Below the pieces are notes generated by a model. That model did not search any database and was not told the origin of the DNA. It saw only the letters and a list, made by a program, of their open reading frames with translations. Positions 17,106 to 26,265 of a stretch of DNA of 64,000 nt are shown here, piece by piece. Both the position numbers and the translations under genes were made by a program. Origin of the DNA: an uncultured Lachnospiraceae bacterium (GTDB lineage: Bacteria > Bacillota > Clostridia > Lachnospirales > Lachnospiraceae); NCBI GenBank assembly GCA_934351835.1, contig CAKRJP010000005.1, forward strand, positions 86,548-150,547, given 5' to 3'. Each line of letters starts with the position of its first letter. Positions within the stretch are counted from its first letter, which is position 1.

Positions 17106-18287
17106 TTACTCTACTTCTATAATCTCAACAGTATCCAATGCTTCTTTCATCAAGCGTTCAATATCCTCACTTAAATTTTCTTCCGAACGGCGAATCACTT
17201 CTACATTCGGCTTTGTCACCGGATGTTTTGCCACGAAAATCGTACAGCAGTCCTCGTATGGCTGGATAGATGTCTCATAAGTATCAATCTTTTCCGAAAT
17301 ATCTACGATTTCCTGTTTATCAAATCCAATCACCGGACGGTATACCGGCATCGTACATACATCATTGGTCGCCGCCAGACTCTGCATTGTCTGACTTGCC
17401 ACCTGCCCAATACTCTCTCCTGTAATTAGCCCAAGGCAGCCGTCTTTCTTTGCGAAATACTCTGCAATACGCATCATATAACGTCTCATGATGATTGTAA
17501 GTTCATCATGTGGACATTTTTCATAAATGTACAACTGAATATCTGTAAAGTTTACCACATGAAGTTTGATAGGGCCTGAATATCTTGCAACGATCTTTGC
17601 CAGATCAATAACTTTCTGTTTTGCTCTTTCGCTGGTGTATGGTGGCGCATGGAAATAAGTTGCCTCAATACCGACCCCCCTCTTGGAGATCATATATCCG
17701 GCTACCGGGCTGTCGATTCCGCCGGAAAGCAATAACATTGCCTTGCCGTTTGTTCCTACCGGCATTCCACCTGCTCCCGGAATAATCTGAGAATATACAT
17801 AAATCTCATTTCTGATTTCAACATTAAGCATGACATCCGGATGATGCACATCTACCTTTGTCTCCGGGAATGCATCTAAAATTGCCTCTCCGAGATCACA
17901 GTTGATTTCCATTGAAGTTTTTGGATAAGACTTTCTCGCACGTCTTGATTCTACTTTAAAAGTCAAATTCTTATCCGGATAAACCTCATCCATATAAGCA
18001 ACAACATCTTGTTTTAATTTATCAAATCCTGCATCCTCCATGCGGACAACCGGACAGATTCCCACTACACCAAACACTCTCTTCAGATGTTCTACGGTAT
18101 CTTCGTAATCATATTCACCCTCACAGTCCACGTAGATTCTCGCCTGTGACTTGTGCACCGAAAAGCTGCCGTCTACATCTCTCAATGCATAACGCACCTG
18201 TCTTACCAATGCATCCTCAAACAGATATCTATTCTTTCCTTTAATTCCAATCTCTCCGTATTTTAATAAAAATGTATGAAATCTCAT
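17106..18287 (-). CDS. thiI: tRNA uracil-4-sulfurtransferase ThiI
   Basis: Makes 4-thiouridine at tRNA position 8 and can supply sulfur for thiamine. The 393-residue protein has an N-terminal ferredoxin-like and THUMP region (about 1-165) and a PP-loop ATP pyrophosphatase with LLLSGGIDSPVAGY (about residue 186). There is no C-terminal rhodanese domain, as is usual in Firmicutes, where a dedicated cysteine desulfurase delivers sulfur directly. That partner is the next gene upstream, 33 bases away. Confidence 0.97.
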   Translation of the reverse strand: MRFHTFLLKYGEIGIKGKNRYLFEDALVRQVRYALRDVDGSFSVHKSQARIYVDCEGEYDYEDTVEHLKRVFGVVGICPVVRMEDAGFDKLKQDVVAYMDEVYPDKNLTFKVESRRARKSYPKTSMEINCDLGEAILDAFPETKVDVHHPDVMLNVEIRNEIYVYSQIIPGAGGMPVGTNGKAMLLLSGGIDSPVAGYMISKRGVGIEATYFHAPPYTSERAKQKVIDLAKIVARYSGPIKLHVVNFTDIQLYIYEKCPHDELTIIMRRYMMRIAEYFAKKDGCLGLITGESIGQVASQTMQSLAATNDVCTMPVYRPVIGFDKQEIVDISEKIDTYETSIQPYEDCCTIFVAKHPVTKPNVEVIRRSEENLSEDIERLMKEALDTVEIIEVE

Positions 18288-18320
18288 TCGTTTCTTCTCC
18301 CATAAAATTTTTAACTAATG

Positions 18321-19481
18321 CTAATGTCTGGTATATTTTCTAAGCATAGGTACTATATTATATAGTGTATTCAGAGTCTCGTCAATCTCCTCCAATGTGG
18401 TAAACTCTGACATACTAAAGCGAAGCGTCGCATCCAGATACTCCTGTTTGGCTCCGATACCTTTTAATACGCCGCTGATCTGCGGATGATTTGAAGCACA
18501 GGCAGAACCTGATGATACATAAATACCTTTATCTTCCAGTGCGTGCAAAAGTACCTCACTCCGGATTCCCGCAACTCCCACGCTGATAATGTGTGGTGCT
18601 GAAGTCTCATCATACAATCCATGGATTGTTGTATCTTCGATTTTACAAATCCCCTCGATAAAATGATTCTTGAGTTCACGCATCTTCTGCACTTTCTCAT
18701 CAAGATCCTGGTAAATTGTCTTTGCTGCCAGTCCAAGTCCTGCGATTCCCGGCACATTCTCCGTTCCGGAACGGATATTTTTCTGCTGTTCCCCTCCAAA
18801 CAGGATTGGCTTAATCTTTACATGTTCATTGATGTATAATGCGCCCGTCCCTTTCGGTCCATGGATCTTATGTCCGCTGATGGAACACATATCAATCTTT
18901 AATTTCTTTGGATATATTCTGTATTTTCCAAATCCCTGTACCGCATCCACATGAAACAGTATATTTTTATTATAGGCCTTTACAATGCTCGCCGCCTCTG
19001 CGATTGGCTGCACCGATCCCACTTCGTTATTGACATACATTACAGATACCAGTATTGTATCTTCACACAGAGCTTCTTTTAACGCATCCAACTCAATTCT
19101 TCCATAGCGGTCTACCGGCAGATACGTCACCCTGAAACCTTCTTCCGACTCAAGATAACGCATCGCATTGAGGATTGCCGGATGTTCGATTGCAGAAGTG
19201 ATCAGATGTTTTCCTGCGCGATGATTGGCTCTCGCCGCACCAATCAGGGCCAGATTATCACTCTCCGTACCACCGGATGTAAAGAAAATCTCCTTTGGCT
19301 GAACTTTCATAAGTTTCGCCAGCGTTTCCTGCGTTTCCTTTATATATTTTTCTGCCTGCATACCTTTAACATGCATGGAAGACGGATTCCCATAGTCTTC
19401 ACACATCACTTTTCTGACAAGATCACCTACACTGTCATAAGCTCTCGTAGTGGCAGAATTATCTAAATATATTTCTTTCAT
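18321..19481 (-). CDS. Cysteine desulfurase (IscS/NifS-like), ThiI partner
   Basis: PLP enzyme releasing sulfur from cysteine. The 386-residue protein starts MKEIYLDNSATT, with the PLP-binding histidine region SAIEHPAIL, FHVDAVQGFG and the Schiff-base lysine in ISGHKIHGPKG (about Lys203). The sulfur-carrying cysteine is in SSGSACASN (about Cys325). Location directly before thiI indicates a NifZ-type role in s4U synthesis rather than general Fe-S assembly; that assignment is inference from context. GGGAGA precedes the ATG. Confidence 0.95.
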   Translation of the reverse strand: MKEIYLDNSATTRAYDSVGDLVRKVMCEDYGNPSSMHVKGMQAEKYIKETQETLAKLMKVQPKEIFFTSGGTESDNLALIGAARANHRAGKHLITSAIEHPAILNAMRYLESEEGFRVTYLPVDRYGRIELDALKEALCEDTILVSVMYVNNEVGSVQPIAEAASIVKAYNKNILFHVDAVQGFGKYRIYPKKLKIDMCSISGHKIHGPKGTGALYINEHVKIKPILFGGEQQKNIRSGTENVPGIAGLGLAAKTIYQDLDEKVQKMRELKNHFIEGICKIEDTTIHGLYDETSAPHIISVGVAGIRSEVLLHALEDKGIYVSSGSACASNHPQISGVLKGIGAKQEYLDATLRFSMSEFTTLEEIDETLNTLYNIVPMLRKYTRH

Positions 19482-19523
19482 GAATCTATTTCTCCCATTC
19501 CATTCTTATTATTAGATTATGTC

Positions 19524-20261
19524 TTAATCTTCAATCTGGAACATCAGTACCGATAAAGTTGTAAGACCTGCGGTTTCTGTTCTCAAGATCCGTTTCCCCA
19601 GGGTGATTGCTTTTGCTCCCATCTCTATAGCATTTTCTACTTCTTCCCGTTCAAATCCACCCTCCGGTCCTATAAACACTCCAATAGAGTCTCCTTTTTT
19701 AATAGATGCAAGAATCTGCTTTGTCTCTTGCATCCCCTCTGCCAGTTCGTACGGAATCAATACTACATCCAATGACTTCGCATACTCCAATGCTTCTCTG
19801 TAGTTCATCACCTCGTGGACTTCCGGGATATAGCCGCGTCCCGCCTGCTTCGCTGCACTCTCTGCAATCTGCTGCCATCTGGTAACTTTCTTCGCCGCTT
19901 TCTTCTCATCCAGCTTCACAACCGCACGTTTCGTCGCCACAGGGATCACCTGATATGCGCCAAGTTCTACGGCTTTCTGAACAATCAGTTCCATCTTGTC
20001 CTGTTTTGGAAGTCCCTGAAACAAATAAATCTTCGACGACAATTCCGAATCTGTCGTCTTAGATTCTATTACATCCAGAACCACCTGATCATTTTCAATT
20101 TTTTGGATCTTACACCGATAACATTGATTGTCCCCGTCATTTACTGTAACTTCCTCACCAACACGCATACGAAGCACATTTTTAATATGATTCACATCCG
20201 AACCCTCAATATATATATTATCATCCTGCACCTGTTCAGGCGTTACAAAAAAATGCTGCAT
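19524..20261 (-). CDS. rsmE: 16S rRNA (uracil1498-N3)-methyltransferase RsmE
   Basis: SPOUT-class RNA methyltransferase of 245 residues. It has an N-terminal PUA-like domain beginning MQHFFVTPEQVQDDNIYIEG and a knotted C-terminal domain with GVFIGPEGGFE (about residue 190) and LGKRILRTETAGL, both diagnostic. AGGAG precedes the ATG. It is nine bases after prmA; this prmA-rsmE pair is conserved in Firmicutes. Confidence 0.96.
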   Translation of the reverse strand: MQHFFVTPEQVQDDNIYIEGSDVNHIKNVLRMRVGEEVTVNDGDNQCYRCKIQKIENDQVVLDVIESKTTDSELSSKIYLFQGLPKQDKMELIVQKAVELGAYQVIPVATKRAVVKLDEKKAAKKVTRWQQIAESAAKQAGRGYIPEVHEVMNYREALEYAKSLDVVLIPYELAEGMQETKQILASIKKGDSIGVFIGPEGGFEREEVENAIEMGAKAITLGKRILRTETAGLTTLSVLMFQIED

Positions 20262-20270
20262 AAAACACTC

Positions 20271-21224
20271 CTAGTTCTTTCTTGCTGTCACAGATACCCA
20301 TTCTCCCTGATGATGTACTTCTAACACTTCCATTCCGGCCGCTTTAACAGCATCCACAACGGTCTGTTCTTTTTCTTCGATAATACCACTGGTAATATAT
20401 ATTCCACCAGTCTTTAAATGATTCAAAATCACCGGTGTTAACGGCACTAATACATCTGCCAGAATATTAGCCGCTACAATATCATATTTATCGTAACCAA
20501 CTTTGTCCTGTACCGCTTTATCATCAATGATGTTTCCAATCATCACTTCGTACTGATCCTTTGAAATACCATTAACTTCCATATTCTCATGAGTTGCATC
20601 AATCGCACATGGATCAAGATCTGTTCCAACCGAATGATGTGCACCGAATTTTAATGCTAACATTCCAAGGATTCCACTTCCGCATCCCACATCCAGGATT
20701 TCTGTATCCTTTGTCACATATTTTTTCAACTGGCGGATACAAAGCTGTGTCGTCTCATGCATACCGGTTCCAAATGCAGTACCCGGATCAATATGGATGA
20801 CCAGTTTGTCGCTGTCTTTCGCCTCTACTTTCTCCCAGGATGGTATCACAAGGATATCATCAATATAAAACTGATGGAAATATTTTTTCCAGTTGTTCAC
20901 CCAGTCAAGATCTTCCGTCTCCGACTCTTCAATCGTGCATGCTCCTACGTCTACATAGTCACGCATACTCTCAAGCTCCTGGCGCACCTGCATTAGGATT
21001 GCACCGGCATCTTCCTCCGGGTCTAAATAGAATGTCAGATATGCCACACCGTCATCCTCCGGAATATCCGGTAAAATATCTACAAACATCTGCTCTTTAT
21101 CAGATTCTGTAAGCGGTACTTTATCCTCAATCTGTACCCCTTCAATACCAAGGTCCGCCAGCATGCTGCTGACAATATCTTCTGCCTCTGTTGTTGTTGT
21201 CAGGCGAAATTGATTCCACTTCAT
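20271..21224 (-). CDS. prmA: Ribosomal protein L11 methyltransferase PrmA
   Basis: Trimethylates L11. It has an N-terminal substrate-binding domain, then the SAM-binding DVGCGSGILGMLALKFG (about residue 180), a GTGMHETT motif just before it, and VAANILADVL. The ATG at 21230 lies one base from AAGGAG; the ATG at 21224 lies seven bases away and is preferred (317 residues, MKWNQFRL). Confidence 0.96.
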   Translation of the reverse strand: MKWNQFRLTTTTEAEDIVSSMLADLGIEGVQIEDKVPLTESDKEQMFVDILPDIPEDDGVAYLTFYLDPEEDAGAILMQVRQELESMRDYVDVGACTIEESETEDLDWVNNWKKYFHQFYIDDILVIPSWEKVEAKDSDKLVIHIDPGTAFGTGMHETTQLCIRQLKKYVTKDTEILDVGCGSGILGMLALKFGAHHSVGTDLDPCAIDATHENMEVNGISKDQYEVMIGNIIDDKAVQDKVGYDKYDIVAANILADVLVPLTPVILNHLKTGGIYITSGIIEEKEQTVVDAVKAAGMEVLEVHHQGEWVSVTARKN

Positions 21225-21416
21225 ATTCATTCTCCTTATCGTATTCTTATCTCTATCTTTTGATTATTTATCTCATGAATCATATTTATCCATTCTAATC
21301 CACTGTTTATTCTAACATAGACATTTTTGAGATTCAAGCAAATGCATATAGTTCTCATACATTCTCTACACTTCACATATACATATAAAAATACCATAAA
21401 GGCATCGTCATTTTCT

Positions 21417-22247
21417 ATGAAATATTCCAGATTTCCAACACCTTACTTATGGGTTCTCCTTCTATTTTTTGCTGCCTATATCGGCGGTTACAGTATTTCC
21501 AGATTCTTCCCTGTATACACTCCTGTCTCTAATACACCAAACACCAAAAGCTTGCTTACCTTCTCCGAAAACTGGGGATTAAGCTTCCCTTCCACAGGAG
21601 AACGTCCTGTCGGCAACGCCTCAATCACTGAACTCCAAAAATACAACGCCTACTATGCGCAGGACACCGACAAAAAAATAATCTATCTGACATTCGACTG
21701 CGGTTACGAAAACGGGAACACCAAAGCCATCTTAAAAGCCTTGAAAAAGCATCATGCTCCGGCCACTTTTTTTGTCGTTGGCACTTTAATCCAATCCAAC
21801 CCGGAATTAATCAAAGAAATCCATAATAATGGTTTCACCATCGGCAACCACACCTGGCATCATCCGGACATGTCCCAGATGTCCACCACCACATCTTTCC
21901 GCAAAGAATTAGAAGATGTGGAAAATATCTACCGTGAAGTCACCGGAGATCCGATGATAAAATTCTACCGCCCGCCCCGCGGTATCTACAGCACTGAAAA
22001 TCTACAGATGGCAAAAGATTCTGGATACCATACCTTTTTCTGGAGTCTTGCATATGTGGACTGGTATCAAGATAAACAGCCCACAAAAGAAGAAGCTTTT
22101 GAAAAACTACTGACCAGGATTCATCCCGGTGCTATTGTTTTATTACACAGCACCTCTTCTACCAATGCTTCTATTATGGATGAACTTTTGACTAAATGGG
22201 AAGAAATGGGGTATAAATTCAAGGACTTAAATAATCTGATACATTAA
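21417..22247 (+). CDS. PdaA-like peptidoglycan/polysaccharide deacetylase
   Basis: Carbohydrate esterase family 4. A single N-terminal membrane anchor (LWVLLLFFAAYIGGY, about residues 10-25) is followed by the NodB domain with TFDCGYENG (catalytic Asp), HTWHHPDM (zinc histidines), RPPRGIYS and LLHS. The GYENGNT and FKDL wording fits PdaA, which makes muramic delta-lactam in spore cortex; the sporulation background supports this. The frame is open upstream to 21327 with TTG and ATG options, but the ATG at 21417 sits just before the membrane anchor; no strong ribosome site decides it. It is divergent from prmA. Confidence 0.88.
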   Translation: MKYSRFPTPYLWVLLLFFAAYIGGYSISRFFPVYTPVSNTPNTKSLLTFSENWGLSFPSTGERPVGNASITELQKYNAYYAQDTDKKIIYLTFDCGYENGNTKAILKALKKHHAPATFFVVGTLIQSNPELIKEIHNNGFTIGNHTWHHPDMSQMSTTTSFRKELEDVENIYREVTGDPMIKFYRPPRGIYSTENLQMAKDSGYHTFFWSLAYVDWYQDKQPTKEEAFEKLLTRIHPGAIVLLHSTSSTNASIMDELLTKWEEMGYKFKDLNNLIH

Positions 22248-22305
22248 AAATGTATCTTCAGAATTTCGGTTCAAACTCAGACTTTAGTTCACCCTATACA
22301 CAAAA

Positions 22306-22332
22306 GGGAGAATACATAAACTGTATTCTCCC
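22306..22332 (-). terminator. Terminator after the cohesin-domain gene
   Basis: GGGAGAATACA (22306-22316) pairs with TGTATTCTCCC (22322-22332), an 11-bp perfect stem. On the minus strand TTTT follows. It lies between the convergent deacetylase and cohesin-protein genes. Confidence 0.75.
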
Positions 22333-22344
22333 GAGTTTATAAAT

Positions 22345-23886
22345 TTAATCCAAATCAACAAAATCAATTTTGAATGTATCGTCCTCTTCCATGTGGCTAC
22401 GCCGCTTCCTTGGCTGCTCACTTAAAAGTTCATCCAAATCATCGATCATATCATCTTCTTCGTACTCATCTTCATCATAATCGTACTCATCTTCGTAATC
22501 ATAATCGTCTTCAAAACTATCGATATCTTCAAAATCATCTTCATCATAATCGTCTTCGTAGTCTAATTCACCATAATCATCATAGTCTTCCTCAAAGTCA
22601 AACTGTGCTGTCTTCTGTGGCTTTCTGACTGCAGGACCATTTTTCTGGATTTTTGGATTTTTCTTGTTGTTCTTTGCGTTCTTCTTTTTCTTCGGTGCAA
22701 GGAGCTCTTCATCTTCCTCATCTTCAAGATCAATACCATATTCATCGTAAAGATCATCCAATTCCAAATCTCTGTTGCGAAGTTTAATGCGAACCACAAT
22801 CAGTCTGATGATCAAAAGAAGTAAAACCACCCCGACAATCACAATAAATGCACTGAAGTAGTGATCTATCAAATTTCTCAGCTTGCCGAAAATCCCCTTT
22901 GCTTTTGATGCTTTAGAATCAGCAGATGTTGTATTGTCTGACTCTGCCGGCATCTCATAACGCTGATATGTTCCTTCTTTGGAATCGTAACGGTAAAATC
23001 CTTTTTCTCCATCCGGTCCGATCGCATATAATATATAGTAATCGGCTTCTTTCGGATTCTGCCAGATAGAAAACTCTTTATCGTTTAATGTTAGGGTCGT
23101 TGTCTCATATGCACCAGGCACAGACACCCCTTCCGTCTCGTTTAATACCATAATTGACGAATCATCAGAGATTTTTACCTGCTCATACATAGTAAATTTA
23201 GCTTTACTGCTGTCATAATAATAAAAGTCTCCCAGTCCGTCGGAATCTAACAGATATGCCAGATAAATACTTTCAGAGTCATTTGTCACCATCGTACGGT
23301 CTGATCCTTCGTATTTAACTGTTGTCTTCTTAAACCCTTCCGGAATATCCTGGTCTGCAAAATTGCTGGATAATTCATAACTTTTTCCATCAATTTCAAT
23401 CTTTACTCCATCTCCTGAAGCTTCCGTCTTTTCTTCAGACTTTATCTTTGAAGGATCTCCCTCTGCAATTGTTACAGTTGAGTTTCCTTCCTCTAATGCA
23501 ACTTCTGTTCCATCACTGGCAGTTACACTTGAAGATGCCACAGAAACACTCGCACTTCCCTCTTTCAATGCCTGAAATGTCATTGTAAATGAAGCCTCTG
23601 TAGATCCGCCTTCACCAGTATATGTTAAAGTCCCATCCTGGCTTTTTGTCACTCCGTCGCCTGATTCAAATCTAAGGGAATCACTGTCATAGCTTAATGT
23701 CAGGTTGATACCAGAAATTGTATCTGATGCACTGATTGCGCACTTAATCTCAACAGTATCTCCTACCGCCGTCTCAGGATCTGAGAACATAATGCTTCCT
23801 TCCGCTGCATATGTATTTACTGCCATACCAGACAACAGCAGACAACAACATATGATTGATATTATCAATTTCTTCAGTTTATTCAT
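22345..23886 (-). CDS. Cohesin-domain membrane protein with acidic low-complexity tail
   Basis: 513 residues. A signal peptide (about 1-27) is followed by a cohesin-like beta-sandwich (about 28-145: GSIMFSDPETAVGDTVEIKC, INLTLSYDSDSLRF, FTMTFQALKEG). An extracellular region of about 190 residues follows, with WQNPKEADYYILYAIGPDG. One membrane span (about 345-367, SAFIVIVGVVLLLLIIRLIV) then leads to a cytoplasmic tail of about 140 residues. The tail is first Lys/Asn-rich, then almost pure Asp/Glu/Tyr/Phe. It lies 15 bases after an LCP gene, as the last member of the LCP-glycosyltransferase-LCP run. Cohesins bind dockerins in cellulosomes; no dockerin was seen here. A role in surface-polymer assembly is suggested only by context. 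Confidence 0.85.
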   Translation of the reverse strand: MNKLKKLIISIICCCLLLSGMAVNTYAAEGSIMFSDPETAVGDTVEIKCAISASDTISGINLTLSYDSDSLRFESGDGVTKSQDGTLTYTGEGGSTEASFTMTFQALKEGSASVSVASSSVTASDGTEVALEEGNSTVTIAEGDPSKIKSEEKTEASGDGVKIEIDGKSYELSSNFADQDIPEGFKKTTVKYEGSDRTMVTNDSESIYLAYLLDSDGLGDFYYYDSSKAKFTMYEQVKISDDSSIMVLNETEGVSVPGAYETTTLTLNDKEFSIWQNPKEADYYILYAIGPDGEKGFYRYDSKEGTYQRYEMPAESDNTTSADSKASKAKGIFGKLRNLIDHYFSAFIVIVGVVLLLLIIRLIVVRIKLRNRDLELDDLYDEYGIDLEDEEDEELLAPKKKKNAKNNKKNPKIQKNGPAVRKPQKTAQFDFEEDYDDYGELDYEDDYDEDDFEDIDSFEDDYDYEDEYDYDEDEYEEDDMIDDLDELLSEQPRKRRSHMEEDDTFKIDFVDLD

Positions 23887-23901
23887 AATCCACCTCTTCT
23901 A

Positions 23902-25251
23902 TTAGTATTCACTGCCGCCACTTCCGTCATCGTATCCAGTATCTCCGCCGGTCGTACCGCCACCGGTTCCATCATCATATCCGGTATTCCCACCGGTATT
24001 CGTATCCGGAGTATATGTATTATCATAACCGGTATTCGTATCCGGAGTATATGTATTGTCATAACCGGTATTACTATCCTGACTATAATCAGTACCAGAA
24101 TCAATGTAATATGAATTACTTGTTCCTGCATCATATCCCGCATCTGTCTCATCACTGGAGCTTTCTCCATAGTTCAATGCCGATTTTGAATCAATCTCTG
24201 CACTAATTGTATTTACTACCGATGATGGAGTATAGGACACATCTTTTCCATACAGGAACTGATGCAGCTGTAAAACATTATTCGCAAGATCTACCGGAAT
24301 TACAGAGCTACCAATATCTCCCAATGTATCTGTTGTCAGATCATAAGGGAATCCTGTTGTCTCACCTATCTTATAGCTCATAAAATCTTTTGCATAACTT
24401 AGCATCTCAGCCAATGTAAAGTTCGTACTCACCTCATCAAATACATCATTGATAATCTTATTAATCGTCTTAAGATTAGCACTCTGTGCTTTCTTTGCAA
24501 TCTGTTCCAATACAGTTCTCTGTCTTTCAGATCTCTTATAGTCATCTCCCTGTGTGTAACGAATTCTACAGTAAGAAGTTGCCTGAACTCCATTTAGAGT
24601 CTGCTTCCCGGCATGATCTAATTCTTCCAGTTTGTGTCCGGTAACTTTGGATGTCTCATTACAATAACCGTTTGTCCAGTAAACTTCTTCTTCCGTCAGA
24701 TCCAGTTCAATACCACCAAGATCATCGATCACATCTACCAATGCATTGAAATCCACGGTTACATAATGTGAAATATCCATATCTAAATTCTTATTCAGCA
24801 TTGCAATCGCTCCTTCGGCTCCGCCAAAAGCATAGGCTGCATTTGCTTTATTATAAGTACCATCAGATAACTGTAGTAATGTATCTCTATATACAGAGCA
24901 GAGTTTCACTTCTCCAGTTGCCTGATTAAGACTTGCGATCATGATAGTATCACTTCTCGATCCACTCTCCAAATCTCCATCTCGTGAATCCACTCCAAAT
25001 AATGCCACATTCAGATAGCCTTCTTTTCTTTCCACTTCACTATTAATCTCTAATGCGCTGGTATCCAGTTTCTCTGTGTCAAGACGATCCATCTTTCCGC
25101 TCAAGTAAACAGCTCCTGCTACTACTCCAACAACCAGAACAGTTAACAACGTTCCACCCAATACAGCACCTATCTTCTTACCCAAAGACCAGGTAGCAAA
25201 ACCTCTCTTTTTTCTTCTTCCTCTATGTACACGTTTTCTTTTTTTCGCCAT
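23902..25251 (-). CDS. LytR-CpsA-Psr (LCP) family wall-polymer ligase, first copy by position
   Basis: LCP enzymes transfer undecaprenyl-linked glycopolymers onto peptidoglycan at the outer membrane face. The protein has a very basic cytoplasmic N-terminus (KKRKRVHRGRRKKR), one membrane span (about 30-55), and the LCP domain with LFGVDSRDGDLESGSRSDTIM, SVYRDT and GDDYKRSERQRTV. The C-terminus from about residue 365 is a Gly/Asp/Thr/Tyr-rich tail containing YDNTYTPDTNTG repeats. The frame is open to an ATG at 25287, but GGAAAGGAAATACC before the ATG at 25251 favours that start (449 residues). Confidence 0.93.
   Translation of the reverse strand: MAKKRKRVHRGRRKKRGFATWSLGKKIGAVLGGTLLTVLVVGVVAGAVYLSGKMDRLDTEKLDTSALEINSEVERKEGYLNVALFGVDSRDGDLESGSRSDTIMIASLNQATGEVKLCSVYRDTLLQLSDGTYNKANAAYAFGGAEGAIAMLNKNLDMDISHYVTVDFNALVDVIDDLGGIELDLTEEEVYWTNGYCNETSKVTGHKLEELDHAGKQTLNGVQATSYCRIRYTQGDDYKRSERQRTVLEQIAKKAQSANLKTINKIINDVFDEVSTNFTLAEMLSYAKDFMSYKIGETTGFPYDLTTDTLGDIGSSVIPVDLANNVLQLHQFLYGKDVSYTPSSVVNTISAEIDSKSALNYGESSSDETDAGYDAGTSNSYYIDSGTDYSQDSNTGYDNTYTPDTNTGYDNTYTPDTNTGGNTGYDDGTGGGTTGGDTGYDDGSGGSEY
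23995..24066. repeat. Two tandem 36-bp units in the LCP tail
   Basis: Two 36-bp copies (23995-24030 and 24031-24066) begin GGTATTCGTATCCGGAGTAT and differ at a single base; a partial third copy follows. They encode the YDNTYTPDTNTG repeat, so the tail length can change by slipped replication. Confidence 0.85.
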
Positions 25252-25326
25252 TGGTATTTCCTTTCCTGATATAAGATTCCAAACCATTCTTAATCATATC
25301 TTATTTTCCGTCAAAAAACAACATCT

Positions 25327-26244
25327 TCACGCATTTTTCCAGTACCTCTTACTGGAAGTACACCATAATACTACTTTTGACGGTAATTTTTGATATCTTT
25401 TTCCCAAAAAATATCCTAAATATTTGGAACCTGATTGCATGATCAGTTTCACGATCAGCCAGGGTTTCCTGATTCTAAGTAAATATTTCGCACTCTGAAC
25501 TACCATCCGAATGCCTTCACCTTCTGATGAAATATTCTCAAACAACTCCGAATGCTGTTTCTGTGAAACAGCTACATCAAAATTGCGGTGGAACTGCTGC
25601 ATGCAGGTATAATTATGTGAATGAAATACCCTCGCTTCTGACACATATGCAATACGCTCACCATCAAACACACATCTGCCGGCATATATCATATCTTCAC
25701 TGAAGATGATCGGTTCCTCAAAGCCACCCCTTTGAAGGAAATTTCTTCTGCGATATGCCGCACATACATCGGAAAAGAAAAACGTTTTGATCCCCATTTT
25801 CTCCATATCCTGAATAGATTTGATCTGACTTTGTTCCGGATAATTAAACTTTCTTGTATACTGTTCAATAATAGAACAATCTTTATTCGGAAGCTGTCTT
25901 CCATACGCAAGATTTATATCCTGATATTTCTCAAATACTTTTACAAATTCAGAAACCAGTTTCCGGTCAGCCGGTACAGCATCCTGTGTCATAAAAAGGA
26001 TAATATCTGCCTCTGATGATCTCGCACCCAAATTTCTCGTGGCTCCATGATCAAAATCTTCCGGCTTAATTTCTATGACCTTTACTGAATATGGTTTTTC
26101 TGCAATTTCTGGCAATTCCTGTTCTGATTTCGTATTTAAAATGATGATCTGATGGATCTCATGTTCCTGCTTCTGCAGGCGATCCATTAATATTTTAAAT
26201 TTTCCATCTGGTTTATAGGTTGGGATGATAACATCTACTGTCAT
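25327..26244 (-). CDS. Family 2 glycosyltransferase, rhamnosyltransferase-like
   Basis: 305 residues, GT-A fold: VIIPTYKPDGKF at the N-terminus, FDHGATRNLGA, and FMTQDAVPAD, where TQDA replaces the usual DxD and is typical of the bacterial rhamnosyltransferase group. SEDMIYAGRCVF and a VFHSHNYT motif follow. No membrane span is evident. It lies between two LCP genes and close to the dTDP-rhamnose genes, so dTDP-L-rhamnose is the likely donor; acceptor unknown. Confidence 0.88.
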   Translation of the reverse strand: MTVDVIIPTYKPDGKFKILMDRLQKQEHEIHQIIILNTKSEQELPEIAEKPYSVKVIEIKPEDFDHGATRNLGARSSEADIILFMTQDAVPADRKLVSEFVKVFEKYQDINLAYGRQLPNKDCSIIEQYTRKFNYPEQSQIKSIQDMEKMGIKTFFFSDVCAAYRRRNFLQRGGFEEPIIFSEDMIYAGRCVFDGERIAYVSEARVFHSHNYTCMQQFHRNFDVAVSQKQHSELFENISSEGEGIRMVVQSAKYLLRIRKPWLIVKLIMQSGSKYLGYFLGKRYQKLPSKVVLWCTSSKRYWKNA

Positions 26245-26265
26245 AGTGACTTTTTTGTCTCCTTC

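Noticed and set aside
22374..22799. His/Arg-rich plus-strand frame and Met/Arg/Lys-rich minus-strand frame in the cohesin-protein tail
   Set aside because: Both are alternate-frame readings of the Asp/Glu/Tyr repeats and have no initiation signals.
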